Below, in pieces: positions 9,815 through 19,654 of a stretch of DNA of 64,000 nt. Below the pieces are notes generated by a model, which had not been told where the DNA came from, did not search any database, and saw only the letters and a list, made by a program, of their open reading frames with translations. A program made the position numbers and the translations under genes. Numbering within the stretch: position 1 is the first letter of the stretch; each line of letters begins with the position of its first letter. The DNA is from Theocolax elegans (Eukaryota > Arthropoda > Insecta > Hymenoptera > Cerocephalidae), in contig CM047429.1 in NCBI GenBank assembly GCA_026168455.1, forward strand, positions 10,270,643 to 10,334,642. The letters are read 5' to 3'.

Positions 9815-10351
9815 ATGGAACGTTACGAGGAATATTTTAATTTACAAGTTGGATGCGGTAGCAGTGGTGGTGTCGGACGGATTTACGCTGGATATCCCTA
9901 TCAGAAAGGTCACGGCGGTATCGGCTCTTTTCTCGCCGGTATTTTTCGCAGAGTTTTCCCCCTTTTGTCGAGGGGAGCTAAAGCTGTTGGGAAAGAAGCA
10001 TTGCGAACCGGAATAAATATCATGTCTGATGTAGCGACACACAATTCACCATTGAGAGAATCATTTAATAATCGTATGCGTGAATCTGGTGAGAATCTAA
10101 AGAGAAAAGCAAATGAAAAAATTGATAAATTGATGGAGGGGTCGGGATATAAAAGACAAAGAATTGACGGAGCGTTACAGTTGATGTCTGGTACAGTAGG
10201 GAGACAAGTCAAACGCTCGAAAAGTAGAAAATCGAAAAAAGCACGTAAGTCAAGAGGAGGTGAAGTCGCAAAGAGGAAGAAGAATAAGAAGCAAACTAAC
10301 AAAACCAAAAATAGACATTACACTCGTACAACAAGAGACATTTTCGGTTAG
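9815..10351 (+). CDS. Adenovirus pX/pVI-like basic virion protein
   Basis: The protein has 178 residues. The N-terminal part is Gly-rich with YPYQKGHGGIGSFLAGIFRR followed by an amphipathic/hydrophobic stretch (about residues 38-60: FLAGIFRRVFPLLSRGAKAVG). The C-terminal half is extremely basic (KRSKSRKSKKARKSRGG... to the end) and is probably DNA-binding. In Polintons and adintoviruses a protein of this kind lies between penton and major capsid genes and has been likened to adenovirus core or membrane-lytic proteins pX and pVI. A GSFLAG site could be a substrate for the adenain-like protease encoded downstream; that is inference. The gene is intact and begins 9 bases after the penton stop. 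Confidence 0.72.
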   Translation: MERYEEYFNLQVGCGSSGGVGRIYAGYPYQKGHGGIGSFLAGIFRRVFPLLSRGAKAVGKEALRTGINIMSDVATHNSPLRESFNNRMRESGENLKRKANEKIDKLMEGSGYKRQRIDGALQLMSGTVGRQVKRSKSRKSKKARKSRGGEVAKRKKNKKQTNKTKNRHYTRTTRDIFG

Positions 10352-10353
10352 CA

Positions 10354-11676
10354 ATGGCTTTCTTACATACACAATCCTGCGAGTGTCTTAAATCGGAATT
10401 ATTGTTATTTGAAATTCCACCAACGCAAACGACCATTGAAGGATCGCACTGGATACAATATAAACCGATAGCATCGTTGACAAATGATTCACCGATAGAA
10501 TTTGTAATACCTGGAAATGGTGACGAATATTTGGACCTTGCTCACACAATGTTGAGTTTGCGAGTTTCACTTAAACCTTCTACGGACACGTATGCAGAAG
10601 GTGTTGAGGCTGAATTAAAAAAATCTGGTCCGGTAAATAATGTTATGCACTCACTATTTAATCAGGTTGATGTGTTTTTCAACTCAAAACCGGTATCACC
10701 ACCGAATAATTCTTATGCTTATCGAGCGTACATTGAAACTTTATTGAATTATGGTAGTGCTGCAAAAGAGTCACATCTGACAACTGTTTTATGGTCGAAC
10801 GACACAGCTGGAAGGATGGATGACACGGAGGGTGGTAATGAAGGTCTCACTCATCGAAAAAGTCTTTTGAACTATAAAAAACCTGTAGATTTAATTGGAC
10901 ATTTACACAGTGATGTATTCAATCAAGATAAATTATTAATAAATGGTGTGGACGTACGGGTTAGGTTAGTTCGTTCCAGAGACAATTTTTCGCTTATGGA
11001 TACGACCGGATTATTGTCTGTTAATATCGAAGAGGCAAATTTGCTCGTTAGGCGTGTAAAAATTAATCCTGGTGTGTTACTTGCACACGCTAAAGCTTTG
11101 TTAAAAACAACAGCAAAGTACCCTATCACAAGAGTGGAGGTGAAAGCTGTAACAATGCATAGCGGTATACATGGTGAGACGTTGGATAATATAATATTAG
11201 GTCAATTACCGCAAAGAATAATTGTAGGATTCGTTAAAAACAAGGCTTTCAACGGTAACCAAAATTTTAACCCTTACAATTTTGAACATTTTAATATTAA
11301 TTTCCTGTGTCTGTACATTGACGGTGTACAAATACCTTCGAGACCGCTACAACCTGATTTCAGAAATAAAAAATTGTATGTTGACGCCTATCACACGTTA
11401 TTTTCGGGCACAGGTATACACTTTCTAAATGAAGGTAACAATATTTCGCGAGAAGCATACCCTAACGGCTACTGTCTTTTCGCCTTTGATTTAACTCCTG
11501 ACTTATCGGCAAACGATCAGTCACATTGGAATTTGATTAAACACGGTAGCGTTAGGCTAGACGTAAGATTCGAAGAACCATTATACAGTACTGTAAATTG
11601 CATCGTATACGCCGAGTACGAGAATATATTGGAGATTGACGCAGCGCGACAAATAATAGTAGATTTCAGCGGCTAA
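10354..11676 (+). CDS. Major capsid protein (hexon-like, double jelly-roll)
   Basis: This 440-residue protein is of typical length for Polinton major capsid proteins. Recognisable family segments are the N-terminal FEIPPTQTTIEGSHW, the DSPIEFVIPGNGDEYLDL segment (residues about 48-65), the NQVDVFFNSKPVSPPNNSYAYRAYIE segment (about 102-127) and a C-terminal FDLTPDLS block with HGSVRLDVRFEEPL. Trimers of this fold build the capsid facets. The gene starts two bases after the previous stop and is completely open, with no premature stop. With penton, protease, ATPase and pX-like protein it forms a complete virion gene set. Confidence 0.92.
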   Translation: MAFLHTQSCECLKSELLLFEIPPTQTTIEGSHWIQYKPIASLTNDSPIEFVIPGNGDEYLDLAHTMLSLRVSLKPSTDTYAEGVEAELKKSGPVNNVMHSLFNQVDVFFNSKPVSPPNNSYAYRAYIETLLNYGSAAKESHLTTVLWSNDTAGRMDDTEGGNEGLTHRKSLLNYKKPVDLIGHLHSDVFNQDKLLINGVDVRVRLVRSRDNFSLMDTTGLLSVNIEEANLLVRRVKINPGVLLAHAKALLKTTAKYPITRVEVKAVTMHSGIHGETLDNIILGQLPQRIIVGFVKNKAFNGNQNFNPYNFEHFNINFLCLYIDGVQIPSRPLQPDFRNKKLYVDAYHTLFSGTGIHFLNEGNNISREAYPNGYCLFAFDLTPDLSANDQSHWNLIKHGSVRLDVRFEEPLYSTVNCIVYAEYENILEIDAARQIIVDFSG

Positions 11677-11747
11677 AAAGTTTTGTATAGATGGCGCTTT
11701 TAATGTTCGCTTTGAATATAAGATGCTCTGAGAAGTCATGAGTCAGT

Positions 11748-11773
11748 CTATATAAAAGTTTGCTACAGTCAAG
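11748..11773 (+). promoter_or_regulatory. Putative TATA promoter before the 11774 gene
   Basis: The string CTATATAAAAG (11748-11758) is a strong TATA-box match 16-26 bases before the ATG at 11774, with ACAGTC (11765-11770) as a possible initiator. The 97-base gap after the capsid gene contains no other gene. The start codon would lie very close to the predicted start of transcription, giving a very short leader, so a lower-scoring upstream start cannot be excluded. Confidence 0.4.
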
Positions 11774-12427
11774 ATGGATATGATTGTTGACATCCAGTGT
11801 TTCAAAGATAAGGACGATGTTACCGTTCCAAAGGAAATTGCAATCGTCTCGTTGGTTGGAGATTTTAGTGCACACTGGATTCTGACTCCATCGATAGGTA
11901 TCGAACGACTGCCCGACGATATAAGAAGACAAAACAATTGGTTAACGTTTAACCATCACGGATTAGATTATTTCGAAGGTGATGTGACGAAAAAAATGGT
12001 TTCAAAGACTTTGAAGGAGATAACGAAAAGTGCACGGAAAATTTATACACGAGGTAAAGAAAAATGGCTCATTTTGCGAAAATTGACAGTGTGTGAAGTT
12101 GTTAATTTGGAAAATGACAAGGATTGTCCATCATTTCAAAATCTACCTTGGAGCGATAAATACTGTATTCAGCACAGGTTAAAAAACACTCATTTAAAAT
12201 ATAGTTGTGCTTTAAATAACGCGTTTCGGTTAAAAGAGTGGTTGCGTTTACGCGAACAAGATATTTTTGACGAATTTATATTCACCGTACCAGCACAGCT
12301 TTGCGATGAACAGTTTGGAAATTCTAAAACTCTTAACCAAGATTCGGTCACATACAGTGGGCGTATTCCCAGCAGATCAGATTCCACGGGTGTGGACGAA
12401 ACCGACGGCATTTATCTTCAACACTGA
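11774..12427 (+). CDS. Conserved insect Polinton-associated protein (VDIQCF type), unknown function
   Basis: This 217-residue frame has an N-terminal strand pattern DMIVDIQCFKDKDD..PKEIAIVSL, followed by Trp/His-containing sequence (NNWLTFNHHGLDYFEGD) and a Cys/His-containing C-terminal half (CPSF...CIQHRLKNTHLKYSCALNNAFRLKEWL). I recall proteins of this kind as uncharacterised insect proteins associated with transposons. The alternating strands with an early acidic residue resemble a DnaQ/RNase H-like fold, which is inference. The last ~40 codons overlap the protease gene in another frame, so the natural C-terminus may be near residue 178-185 and the tail could be an artefact. Confidence 0.6.
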   Translation: MDMIVDIQCFKDKDDVTVPKEIAIVSLVGDFSAHWILTPSIGIERLPDDIRRQNNWLTFNHHGLDYFEGDVTKKMVSKTLKEITKSARKIYTRGKEKWLILRKLTVCEVVNLENDKDCPSFQNLPWSDKYCIQHRLKNTHLKYSCALNNAFRLKEWLRLREQDIFDEFIFTVPAQLCDEQFGNSKTLNQDSVTYSGRIPSRSDSTGVDETDGIYLQH

Positions 12428-12821
12428 TGACCATACAAAACCGGGAATGCATTGGGTTGCTGTGTACGTAGATAAAAACAACAATGCGTATTACTTTGAT
12501 AGTTATGGAAACCCGCCGTTTGTACCCGAGCATATAAACAGAATAAAAAGAAATTGTAAACGATATCGTTGGAATTCCATGCAGTTGCAAAGCGAAACGT
12601 CTGACGTATGCGGTCAGTTTTGTATAATGTTTCTACAATGTATGAGTAAAGGTATCGGTATGCAAAAGTTTCTCAAACGTTTTTCTGCTGATCTTGTAAA
12701 GAACGATGGCATCGTACGAAGACACGTGCGATATAAAAAAGATGACGTGGGATTCACCGGAAACGGTGGCTGCAGTGTCAGATGTTTACAAAATTCGAGT
12801 AGCAAGATGTCTTTGTTATAA
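12306..12821 (+). CDS. Adenain-like cysteine protease (maturation protease)
   Basis: The protein has 171 residues from the ATG at 12306 (MNSLEILKLL), preferred over a non-ATG upstream start at 12267. It has the C5/C48 (adenain/Ulp1) catalytic order: His49 in GMHWVAVY, Asp65 in YYFDSYG, Gln95 in SMQLQSET and Cys102 in DVCGQFC. The Gln-to-Cys spacing of seven is that of adenovirus proteases. It would cleave capsid and core proteins during maturation. The gene is open and overlaps the end of the preceding ORF. It ends at 12821 after a loosely conserved, possibly extended tail. Confidence 0.88.
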   Translation: MNSLEILKLLTKIRSHTVGVFPADQIPRVWTKPTAFIFNTDDHTKPGMHWVAVYVDKNNNAYYFDSYGNPPFVPEHINRIKRNCKRYRWNSMQLQSETSDVCGQFCIMFLQCMSKGIGMQKFLKRFSADLVKNDGIVRRHVRYKKDDVGFTGNGGCSVRCLQNSSSKMSLL

Positions 12822-13043
12822 TATACGGGTTAATCACCCAACAACTACCTCCACTACCAGACTCGATTCCACCTCTTCTTCAGTGTTGGTTACGTGGCAG
12901 TTCGCTGATGGTCACATTTTTGCACATGACTCCCCTCTCTATCGGTAGACGTTGTTGAAATAGCGCCTCCGCAACACCGAACGGCATCAGTCTTGAAGTG
13001 CTGTTTCTGTACCGCTTCTCAATCTTTCATTTTTAAAGTGAGG

Positions 13044-13823
13044 ATGGCTGCTAACCACCAAAGTATTGAATCGGGAACAGGAGTCCAACGGTTGAGACCA
13101 CACCAAATTATATCTCGTTTTTACAGTTTAAATAAATCTTACACAAAAAAGCTTGTGATCGGTCTCGAATTCGATGATATAGACTACGTGGAAATACGAC
13201 CAGTGATACGTTTACTCGGTACAGATTTCGTTGGTATACCATTTTCAACGCTTGGATGGACCGAATTACTTTCATCTTTTGACGATGTTGACGGCTATTT
13301 TCGAGGATTCAAGGATCACCTGCAGGATCATAAAGTTTATGGCCACGGATGGATCTTGAGGTGTACACATGTCCACAAAGATAAGGCGATAGAAATCGAG
13401 GAGGATCGGAAACTAACATCAGATGACCCACCTTCAAAACGTTATCATCGTAGTATAGTGATGAAAAAAGTTACGTTTGATAAATTAAAGGAATTGGTTC
13501 CATGTGTTAATTTTAGGTTAAAATATCTCAATTTAATATCATCTTTTGTAGACTCTGTGACGCGAAAAACATTAAACCTTGTTTACGATAAAAATGTTGC
13601 TTTGTATAACGCTCAAATCACCGAATTTACTGTAAAAAATTTTGCTAGCGTTATATCGGCGGTCGACGACGAAATTGTTAATACCGTGTATGTAGAAATC
13701 ACGAAAAATGCGGAGAGTGTTACAAGTTTAGTTTGCAAAAATGACGTGCAATACATTATGTATGAACTTTTAACGTTACACAGCGAAATTATTGTAAAAA
13801 TACTAAATAATCGATTTACATAA
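13044..13823 (+). CDS. Hypothetical protein, last gene of the Polinton-like element
   Basis: An open frame extends from 12993 to 13823; I prefer the ATG at 13044 (MAANHQS, better start context), giving 259 residues. Upstream is ATCAGTC (12986-12992), an initiator-like string. The sequence shows an N-terminal Arg-rich region with HQIISRFYSLNKSYTKKLVIGLEFDDIDYVEIRP (strand-rich), a middle segment with many His/Asp/Glu, and a helical C-terminus. I do not recognise the family and see no catalytic motif. Polyadenylation-like AATAAA occurs just after the stop (about 13857). Because it shares strand, spacing and composition with the rest of the block, I treat it as a genuine element gene. Confidence 0.5.
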   Translation: MAANHQSIESGTGVQRLRPHQIISRFYSLNKSYTKKLVIGLEFDDIDYVEIRPVIRLLGTDFVGIPFSTLGWTELLSSFDDVDGYFRGFKDHLQDHKVYGHGWILRCTHVHKDKAIEIEEDRKLTSDDPPSKRYHRSIVMKKVTFDKLKELVPCVNFRLKYLNLISSFVDSVTRKTLNLVYDKNVALYNAQITEFTVKNFASVISAVDDEIVNTVYVEITKNAESVTSLVCKNDVQYIMYELLTLHSEIIVKILNNRFT

Positions 13824-14428
13824 AACTTTATAAATATTGTAATATGGTAATAGTGAATAAATATAAGATATATTTAATCTACATGGTTTAATCGATTATT
13901 TGATTATCCTAGTAAATCCTCGTCTAGTCCTTTTTCCTTTGTCATTGCCACTTGTTAAAATAAGTAGATACATTTTTAAAAATAGCTAAATTAAAAATAA
14001 TAATAAATAAATTATTATATTTGTATTATAATAAATGTTTCATGATATAATTCACGAATAAAAGCGCAAAGAAGAAAGCGCAATTAATATAATCGGTATT
14101 CTAAAAATTGTACAATAAATGTTTCGATTTGAGTCAGCGGTAACAAGTAGCATGTAGTCGCGCGTCGACGTGTCGGGATGACTCAGCGGTATCATGTAGC
14201 TGCGCATCTACATGACTCAGCGGTATCAAGTATCATGTAGTCGCGCGTCGCCGCGGCGGGGTCAAGGTCGGTCATGTTTTGACTGTCCATGGTGGCCGCA
14301 TAACTACTTACATATATTATGTATTCTTGAAAAAACAATTTTAAAATATATATATATATATATTATATAAATATTCCGCCGCACGCACACACACCCACAT
14401 ACATACATATATATATATACATATATAT
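13824..14428. other. AT-rich region after the Polinton block, no gene seen
   Basis: This stretch has no coding potential. It holds AT-rich sequence with AATAAA near 13857, a short GC-rich tandem repeat (14131-14252, listed separately), the tail of the dispersed AT-rich repeat family (about 14310-14340, TATGTATTCTTGAAAAAACA), and TA and CA microsatellites up to the MITE at 14429. The right terminus of the Polinton-like element should be here but I could not identify it. Confidence 0.5.
14131..14252. repeat. Short GC-rich tandem repeat with GACTCAGCGGTATCA unit
   Basis: Three imperfect copies start at 14131, 14180 and 14214. Each begins GASTCAGCGGTAWCA and continues with ATGTAGTCGCGCGTCG or a variant. 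The unit is GC- and CpG-rich inside AT-rich DNA. The origin is unknown; it may be a terminal or subterminal repeat of a mobile element. Confidence 0.55.
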
Positions 14429-14950
14429 GGGCTATTTCACGTCAAGTGGTACGATGAAAATTTTAAATCACTCCAAAATTTGAGAATAGGCTGGAAACAT
14501 CTTCCAGAACATACAAAAAAAATTTAAGTGTTAAAAATAATTTGCTTAAGAGTTATTCGACCATGAAAAGTGGAAATTTTTCAATTTTATAGAAAAACTT
14601 CTATATTTAAAGCCATTTATCTCAAAATATGTTGATTTTTTTGAAAAAACATTACAAACAACTTTTGTTTAAATTAATCTTTAGAACTTATCTACCCTGG
14701 TTACATTTCTTAATTTTGAAATCTCGAAGAGATAGAACACCCGGACATATTGAATATCAAAAAAAGGCTACCACACCATAATCGATTTTAATCTAACACC
14801 TCTCAAAAGTTCACATTTTTCGCGAGCTTTCGAATGGCTTGGGTTAGCTTATTGGCCAAGACCGCTGTTGTAAGTTATGCCTCATAAACCTCATAAAATC
14901 ACTAATTTTCACGTATTTTAGGACATAACTTACACCAAAGGTGTAATATA
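14429..14950 (+). mobile_element. MITE copy 1 (TIR GGGCTATTTCACGTCAAG), one end visible
   Basis: It starts with GGGCTATTTCACGTCAAG directly after a TA microsatellite. The internal sequence (ATCTCGAAGAGATAG, CACCTCTCAAAAGTTC, CTCATAAAATCACTAATTTT) recurs at 43107, 48361, 52032 and 55385 in both orientations. The right end dissolves into a small palindrome around 14873-14940 and more TA repeats. No coding capacity. Confidence 0.65.
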
Positions 14951-14967
14951 TATAATATATATATATG

Positions 14968-15154
14968 TGGTAATGAACAATTAACTTACCAAAAATAGTA
15001 AAGTGCATATACTTAATTGTAGTATTTAGTAAAAACCTATTAAAATTTTAGATTACTTTAAACGCATCTAAATAGAACTTTACGTCCTAAAATTAATTTA
15101 TTTAAGTCATCGCCAAGAGTTCTATATGTCATTAATATTTTGTACTTTTAGAGT
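14968..15154. repeat. Dispersed AT-rich repeat, left piece (split by foldback element)
   Basis: The sequence from GTGGTAATGAA onward matches 48892-49080, where it is continuous with the segment that here resumes at 23196. The repeat was therefore split at about 15154/23196 by the foldback element. Confidence 0.65.
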
Positions 15155-15878
15155 CCCTGTCAAAAATATACAGCTGTAAAAATAACTGGAAATACAGGTG
15201 TAAATCCATGTAATAATACAGCTGTATTGGATTGGATTTGCCTGGATTTATTAACTGGATTTACAGGTGTAAATCCATGTAATATTAAATGGATTTACAG
15301 GTGTAAATCATGTAATATTAAATGGATTTTTTAATTTTACAAATGTTTTTTTATTTAGATTAACATACAATTAACCTTTGATCGATTTTAAACGCAATTT
15401 AAAGCTATATTATTATTAAAAAAGTGCCCCATTCGATGAATTATATTTTTATATATATTTTAATTATTTATAGGTGTATTTAAAGCTGTATTTTAACAGG
15501 GATTTTTAGTTGAATAACTCATTCGTGCTTCTTAATGTATTTATACGGCTATATACACGTATTTGTTCAGTTATGTCAAAAATATACAGCTGTAAAAATA
15601 ACTGGAAAAACGATTGTAAATCAATGTAATACATTTTTGAGTAGACATATATAAAAATTTTTTATTTAAAAGTAATTACGTAACTTATAACTTATATGCA
15701 CTTATAAAGTTTCTTAAGTGTGTTCCTTTTGACGAATAAAAAAAAATTTGGAACAAAAGTTATCTTTAATTCTTATTCCCTTCTTTTTTTTACTTACACA
15801 ATAGCTTAATTTTTTTTTATTAAGAATTAACTAAGTAAATATCCGATAAAAGAAATTTCTGCAATAGAAAGTATTGAA

Positions 15879-16550
15879 TCGTAATACAAAATGTTCCCCT
15901 CTTTCGTTGGTTGGATTTATTGATGTATGGGGCGTATATACGTATGTATATATGTATGTTGTGTATATGTACATGTATGTATATGTGTGTGTATGTATGT
16001 GTATACTGTAAAATGTATTGATGGAAGGTTGGGCACGAGTCTGGAGACTTTATGAAGTTTAATTGTGACTTAGGACTCCCTTCGGGGAGGTCCTATGTAT
16101 ATAGATATATATATATATATTTTTAAACAATGTGTTCTGGAGACGACAGCGTGGGTGGTGAAAATTAGCAAAAAGGTTTTTAAATTGTATTCTTTTTAAT
16201 GGTATTACTGAAAATTATTGTTTTTAATTCGAGAATTAAACGTGATGCGTTGAATTTTTATAGAATGTATATGTAATAATGAAGAGTGGCTTTTGCGAGA
16301 TTTACACGAGTGATATGTGGTTTTTTTGAGTTTTGTTAGAATTTGGTGAGTTATGATTTGTTTTGTGACATCGATGTAAATATTTCACTATTGGGTTTAA
16401 TCTATATATTTTGTAAATTATTAATTAATTTTTTTTTAGCCTTGAAAAGGGACGGCGTAAAAACGTCCGAAACGTCGGCATATTTTTGTAACTTAAATAA
16501 ACATCTGTAAACACCATTGGTTCGTGACGATCAATAAAGGACACTTTTTA
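15879..16550 (+). repeat. Penelope pseudo-LTR, upstream copy
   Basis: This begins TCGTAATACAAAATG and ends AGGACACTTTTTA, nearly identical to 19882-20549 with a few single-base and TA-run differences. Near its end GGGACGGCGTAAAAACGTCC folds into a stem-loop followed by GAAACGTCGG, resembling the stem II/GAAA part of the hammerhead ribozymes known from Penelope elements. A (TA)n run lies at about 16107-16120. Confidence 0.8.
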
Positions 16551-16653
16551 TTAAACATTACTTGAACGAACGATAGATTCATTTAAACAATATACTTTGG
16601 CATTGGATCACTTATATGCTGTTTATAATACATGAATACGAGAAGTAGGAGAC

Positions 16654-19600
16654 ATGGCTGAATATACACAGACGAGGTCGATGACACTACGCAGAACAAG
16701 ACCCTCCGATGGTTCAACGAACTCACACGACGATTTGACTAAGCGTGACTATAAACAAACTCTTATTTCTGCATTAGACTCTCAAAGTAAATTCAATCTA
16801 TCATATATTCTCAATTTGATTTACCGTAGTTTTGACAATTCAACTTATAATCTTTTTATAAAATTGACTAAATTATTAAAAAATCAGATCACTTCACAGA
16901 ATCATTTAAAATTTCTTTTAGAATGCAGAATGCTCGAACTCACTCCGAATCACATAAAAAGATTTGAGTTTTTTATGAAAAATATTTCGTTTCACTCTAG
17001 ATTAATTAGAAAAAAATCGAATAATCTATCAACGTTCATTACTAAAAAGATTCTTAATTTGGAGATTAGAGATTTTAATGTCCATCTTAAATATTTAGAT
17101 AAAGAAATAAAAAGTATGATTAACATTATAGAAAATAGAATAGGTAATTTACTTATAAAAAAATTTGAAAGGTACTATTCATACATTTTGGATATTTTTC
17201 ATAAGAAACAAACGAACATAAAACTCCGAAAGATCAATAATTTAAAAAAACAGAGATGTGCGTTTTGAAGGAAGGTTTTATAAAAATACGAATATCAATG
17301 AGATTGTGGATGACAATGTGGATATTAGAGAAAAATGGGTGGTTAATACCACAGATAAGGAGATTCCTCTTGCGGTCCGTGATACATTACGTCTTGGTGA
17401 AAAATTTAATTTTACTTCTAATATTAATAAATTTACTGCTTTTGAAATACTTAAAGACATTGAATTTCACATCCAGTCTCAGTATGATAATAATGATAAT
17501 ACATATGACGATAAGAATATTAAAGCAACGTACTCACGCAATGAAAAATTAAAAACGGAACTAATTGAAAGTATAAATAAATTTATAAAAAGAAAGAGAC
17601 ACATGGAATATACGGATAGAATCATCTTACATAATTATAATGATACATGTAAATTTTTAAAAAATAACCAAGACGTGATGTTTACGAAAGCAGATAAAGG
17701 TGCGGTTAGCGTTATCATAGAAAAAGAAAAATATAATGAAAAAATGGAGACATCTTTGAATGATGGGAAATATTATAAAGTTATTGAAAAATGCCCGCTA
17801 AGACAATTACAAATTGAAATTCAACGTTTAATAAGAGATTGGGAGGAAAAGGAAGTTTTTGAAAAAGAAAATTGTTTTGACAGCGTTAAACAAAAATTAG
17901 ACAACACAAACATTCCGAAAGCGTATGGGCTAATTAAAATACATAAAGTAGATTTACCTATACGGATCATTGTTTCAGCTATAAATAGCCCTACGTATGC
18001 CTTTGATAAAGCAATTAGTAAATTATTTAATAAGTATGTCCCAAAACCAGCATCAAATATTAAAAATAGTATAGAATTAAAAAAGATCATTGACAAACTA
18101 ATTGTGCCTGGAAATTATAGATTAGTATCGTTTGACGTTGTCTCACTTTTTTCAAATTTACCGAGAGATTTAATTATACGAGCAGTTTCTAAAAAATGGA
18201 AATTTATAGAGAGTAATATTCCTATTGTTAAAGATGAATTCTTGGAGGGGATAGAGCAACTTTTGGACTCAACTTTCTTACAATTTAATAATAAAATTTA
18301 CAAACAATGTATGGGAGCTCCTATGGGCTTTTGCACAAGTCCGTGGTTTGCGGACATGGTATTAGAAGATTTAGAAAATTGTTGTTTAACCCTTAGCTGG
18401 ACACATGCCCTGTGATAACATAGCTGGCCTTTGGGGTCACCGTGACCCCAACACAAAATCTTCTACTGTAACTAAACTACTGAATATTTTGACTTGAAAT
18501 TTGGTTTGGTTATTACTTATTATGTAACCTTCTCGGCTCTAATGCAAAGTAATACACCCCCCCTTACGACAGATGGAGCTATAAGTTTAATTTTTAAATT
18601 TTGGAGCTATAGAAAAACTGATTGAAAAATGCTGGGGTCACTGTGACCCCATGAGTCCAGCTAAGGGTTAAAAGATTTCAAAAAGGATATTGTTTTGTAC
18701 AAAAGGTATGTAGACGACACGATATTAATTGTCAATCATGAGAAGATCGATCTGATATTGAACGCCTTCAATAGCTATTGTGAACCTATAAAATTTACAG
18801 TGGAAACTGAAATAAATAAAGAATTACCGTTTCTTGATTTAAAAATACATAGATTCGATGATGCTATTTGCAAGACAAATTGGTACCGTAAAGACACAGC
18901 TTCTGGACGTTATCTCAATTACTTTTCACATCATCCACGTTCCCAAAAAATAGCAATGGTTTATAATTTGGTTGACAAGGCCGTTTTATTATCGGATTCG
19001 ATTTTTCATGATGGCAATATTGTGCTAGTGCGTAGCTTTTTACTTAATAACAATTATCCATTTGACTTCATAAATAAATTCATTAAAAAACGATTGTCAC
19101 TTTTACATAATGCTAATGATATTTTAATAAATAATAACATTATAAAAAGAAATTTAATTTTGAGACCAAAGGTTGTTTTACCTTTTATTAAGGATTTAAC
19201 ACCGTGCCTCAATGTACTCATAAAAAAGTTTGATTTTCTACCAATAAACCGCATGATCAATAAATTTAGCAATATTATAAAATTAGGCAAGGATAAAAAT
19301 GAAAAACAGGAGATGTGCAATATTGTCTATAAAATACCTTGTAAAGACTGTACAGCGCAATACATTGGCACGAGTAAACGTAAATTAAAATCACGAATTC
19401 GAGAGCATAAGAATGATGTACGCAATGAAAGTGAAAGATCTGCATTAGCGGTCCATAAGAGAAATACTAACCACAGGATTGATTTTAATAAGGTTTCTAT
19501 CATTGATATCGAGAATAACATGAAAAAACGAATGTTTTCGGAGATGCTGAATATATATACACACGATAACACACTTAACCGTATAGAAGATGTGAATTTT

Positions 19601-19654
19601 TTGAAGAATATGTATAAAGAAGCGTTGAATACTGTGAAGCTATATTGTAATTAA
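16654..19654 (+). pseudogene. Penelope reverse transcriptase with GIY-YIG endonuclease, frameshifted and interrupted
   Basis: The first part (16654-17268) is a basic, helical N-terminal region. The frame changes near 17258-17268 and continues to 18385. RT motifs present are DVVSLFSN (motif A, about 18137) and GAPMGFCTSPWFADM (motif B, about 18311). A 278-bp MITE with TTAA target duplications (18390-18667) then interrupts the frame. After it comes RYVDDT (motif C, about 18703), the thumb, and a GIY-YIG endonuclease with IVYKIPCKDC...QYIGTSKRKLKSRIREH (about 19320-19410). The natural product reverse transcribes its own RNA from a nick made by the endonuclease. The frameshift and the insertion make this copy inactive. 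Confidence 0.87.
18390..18667. mobile_element. piggyBac-type MITE inserted in the Penelope RT
   Basis: The 278-bp insert is bounded by TTAA on both sides (18386-18389 and 18668-18671) and by the inverted ends CCCTTAGCTGG and CCAGCTAAGGG, which is the pattern of nonautonomous piggyBac elements. Inside, next to the ends, are two palindromic copies of GGGGTCACNGTGACCCC (about 18434-18450 and 18634-18650). It has no coding capacity. The RT frame on both sides is in register if one TTAA copy plus the insert are disregarded. Confidence 0.8.

Larger units (their letters stand above)
1..13880 (+). mobile_element. Polinton/Maverick (adintovirus-like) element, left end outside window
   Basis: One block of same-strand, tightly spaced genes carries the defining Polinton/adintovirus set: protein-primed PolB, FtsK/HerA-type packaging ATPase, retroviral-type integrase, adenain-like protease, penton and double jelly-roll major capsid protein, plus a PLA2-like and a pX/pVI-like protein. 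Several neighbours overlap by a few bases (6258-6260, 7854-7861, 8945-8948, 12306-12427), as in compact viral genomes. PolB, ATPase and the PLA2 gene are broken by nonsense or frameshift, so this copy is defective, while the capsid genes are open. I could not find terminal inverted repeats: the left end probably lies before base 1, and the right end lies somewhere after 13823 and before the MITE at 14429. Confidence 0.9.

Noticed and set aside
14131..14252. A CRISPR-like array
   Set aside because: Only three units with irregular period and no constant spacer length, in a eukaryotic transposon region.
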